This document shows, piece after piece, positions 7,115 through 7,382 of a stretch of DNA of 7,382 bases. The stretch spans positions 1 through 7,382 of the forward strand of contig WTCI01000026.1 in assembly GCA_013138655.1 (NCBI GenBank), given 5' to 3'. Made by a program: the position numbers and the translations under genes. The stretch is from Desulfuromonadaceae bacterium. Lineage in GTDB: Bacteria; Desulfobacterota; Desulfuromonadia; Desulfuromonadales; Geopsychrobacteraceae. Numbering within the stretch: the first letter of the stretch is position 1; every line of letters begins with the position of its first letter. The notes beneath the pieces are model-generated. The model worked only from the letters and a program-made list of their open reading frames with translations. It searched no databases and was not told where the DNA came from.

Positions 7115-7230
7115 CGGTTCCGGGCGGACTCCCTCTTTGATCGATTTTTTTGTTCTTTGATAATCAGAGTCCCATAGAGGGGTCAGGCCGGCAAGACTGC
7201 AAGTTGATAATTTGATGCTATCGTTATCCC
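7115..7230. other. gene-free spacer with T-rich and repeat-like sequence
   Basis: No credible coding frame is visible between the candidate terminator and the transposase fossil. The stretch holds a run of seven T (7145-7151), two copies of TCTTTGAT (7134-7141 and 7154-7161), and GAGGGGTCAGGCCGGCAAG (7177-7195). In my memory, AGGGGTCAGG-type sequence often lies just upstream of RAYT genes. It is best read as the former upstream region of the fossil at 7231. Confidence 0.4.
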
Positions 7231-7290
7231 ATGGCAAATAAACCACGCATCCATTATCTCGGCGCGTTGATCTTCAAGAAGTTGATTTGA
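7231..7290 (+). pseudogene. N-terminal fossil of a REP-associated tyrosine transposase (RAYT)
   Basis: ATG 7231 opens MANKPRIHYLGALIFKKLI before TGA 7288-7290. The first twelve residues (MANKPRIHYLGA) follow the highly characteristic RAYT/IS200-like start, usually of the form M-A-R-K-P-R-I-x-Y-P-G-A-x-Y-H-V. After GAL the match ends, so the catalytic HUH histidine pair and the tyrosine are absent and the element is dead. It explains the REP-like copies at 6016, 6384 and 6975. No convincing Shine-Dalgarno sequence precedes it. Confidence 0.7.
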
Positions 7291-7310
7291 GCGCCGCTGG
7301 TCAGAAGCGA

Positions 7311-7354
7311 TTGCCTGCATGATCACCTTTAGGTAGAATGTATTGCAAATGCAA
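7311..7354 (+). promoter_or_regulatory. candidate promoter with operator-like palindrome
   Basis: TTGCCT (7311-7316) and TAGAAT (7334-7339) are spaced by 17 bases. The perfect inverted repeat TTGCA-AA-TGCAA (7343-7354) lies where transcription would begin, so a bound repressor would block initiation. The regulator cannot be named from this alone; a metal- or redox-responsive repressor is one possibility. Confidence 0.45.
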
Positions 7355-7370
7355 CGCAAGGAGTCATGAT

Positions 7371-7382
7371 ATGAAATCAGCA
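7371..7382 (+). CDS. start of a gene running off the right edge
   Basis: ATG 7371 begins MKSA... and is seven bases after AAGGAG (7358-7363). A nearer ATG at 7366 is closed at once by TGA, so 7371 is the better start. Only four codons are visible and no product can be named. The upstream palindrome suggests that it is a regulated gene. Confidence 0.6.

Noticed and set aside
7025..7246. 73-codon minus-strand frame
   Set aside because: It runs through the hairpin and across the RAYT fossil start and has no recognisable family. It was kept only as weak support for a possible IS end.

Overview
The window looks like an accessory defence-type region of a Gram-negative, probably proteobacterial genome. 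The flanking gene families (YheU/UPF0270, a YvlD-type membrane protein) and the repeat style recall Desulfuromonadales/Geobacter-like bacteria, but nothing here fixes the taxon. All recognisable genes are on the + strand.

Left part (1-6014) is a tightly packed operon. After an unresolved gene tail and a 13-codon ORF (1-136) comes an AT-rich DUF3644 gene (163-1146), which carries an R-x4-H motif of the HEPN ribonuclease type. Next is an 83-codon ORF (1143-1394), which is a severed 5' end of a type I restriction gene hsdR. It is followed by a Schlafen-like AlbA_2 / GHKL-ATPase / winged-helix protein (1388-2875), and then by a complete hsdR (2868-6014). Consecutive genes overlap by 4, 7 and 8 nt, so translation is probably coupled. 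No hsdM or hsdS lies in the window; if functional, they should lie upstream or elsewhere. The severed hsdR start is about 75% identical in DNA and 74% in protein to the start of the complete hsdR. The two are therefore diverged alleles brought together by recombination, with the AlbA_2 gene lying between them.

Right part (6015-7382) is chromosomal-looking sequence peppered with mobile debris. It holds a YheU-family small protein (6099-6344), a four-helix 'phage holin family' membrane protein (6518-6919) and several copies of a GGGGACAC-type REP-like repeat. One copy begins one base after the hsdR stop. There is also a fossil N-terminus of a REP-associated tyrosine transposase (7231-7290), a candidate intrinsic terminator (about 7076-7114), and the promoter, operator-like palindrome, RBS and first four codons of a gene that runs off the right edge.

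Working hypothesis: HsdR supplies DNA cleavage and translocation with M and S subunits from outside the window. The two guest genes (HEPN-like DUF3644 and Schlafen-like AlbA_2 ATPase) could be RNA-targeting or regulatory back-up effectors linked to the R-M operon, in the manner of other R-M-linked nucleases such as PrrC. The operon layout and motifs are seen in the sequence; the joint function is inference.
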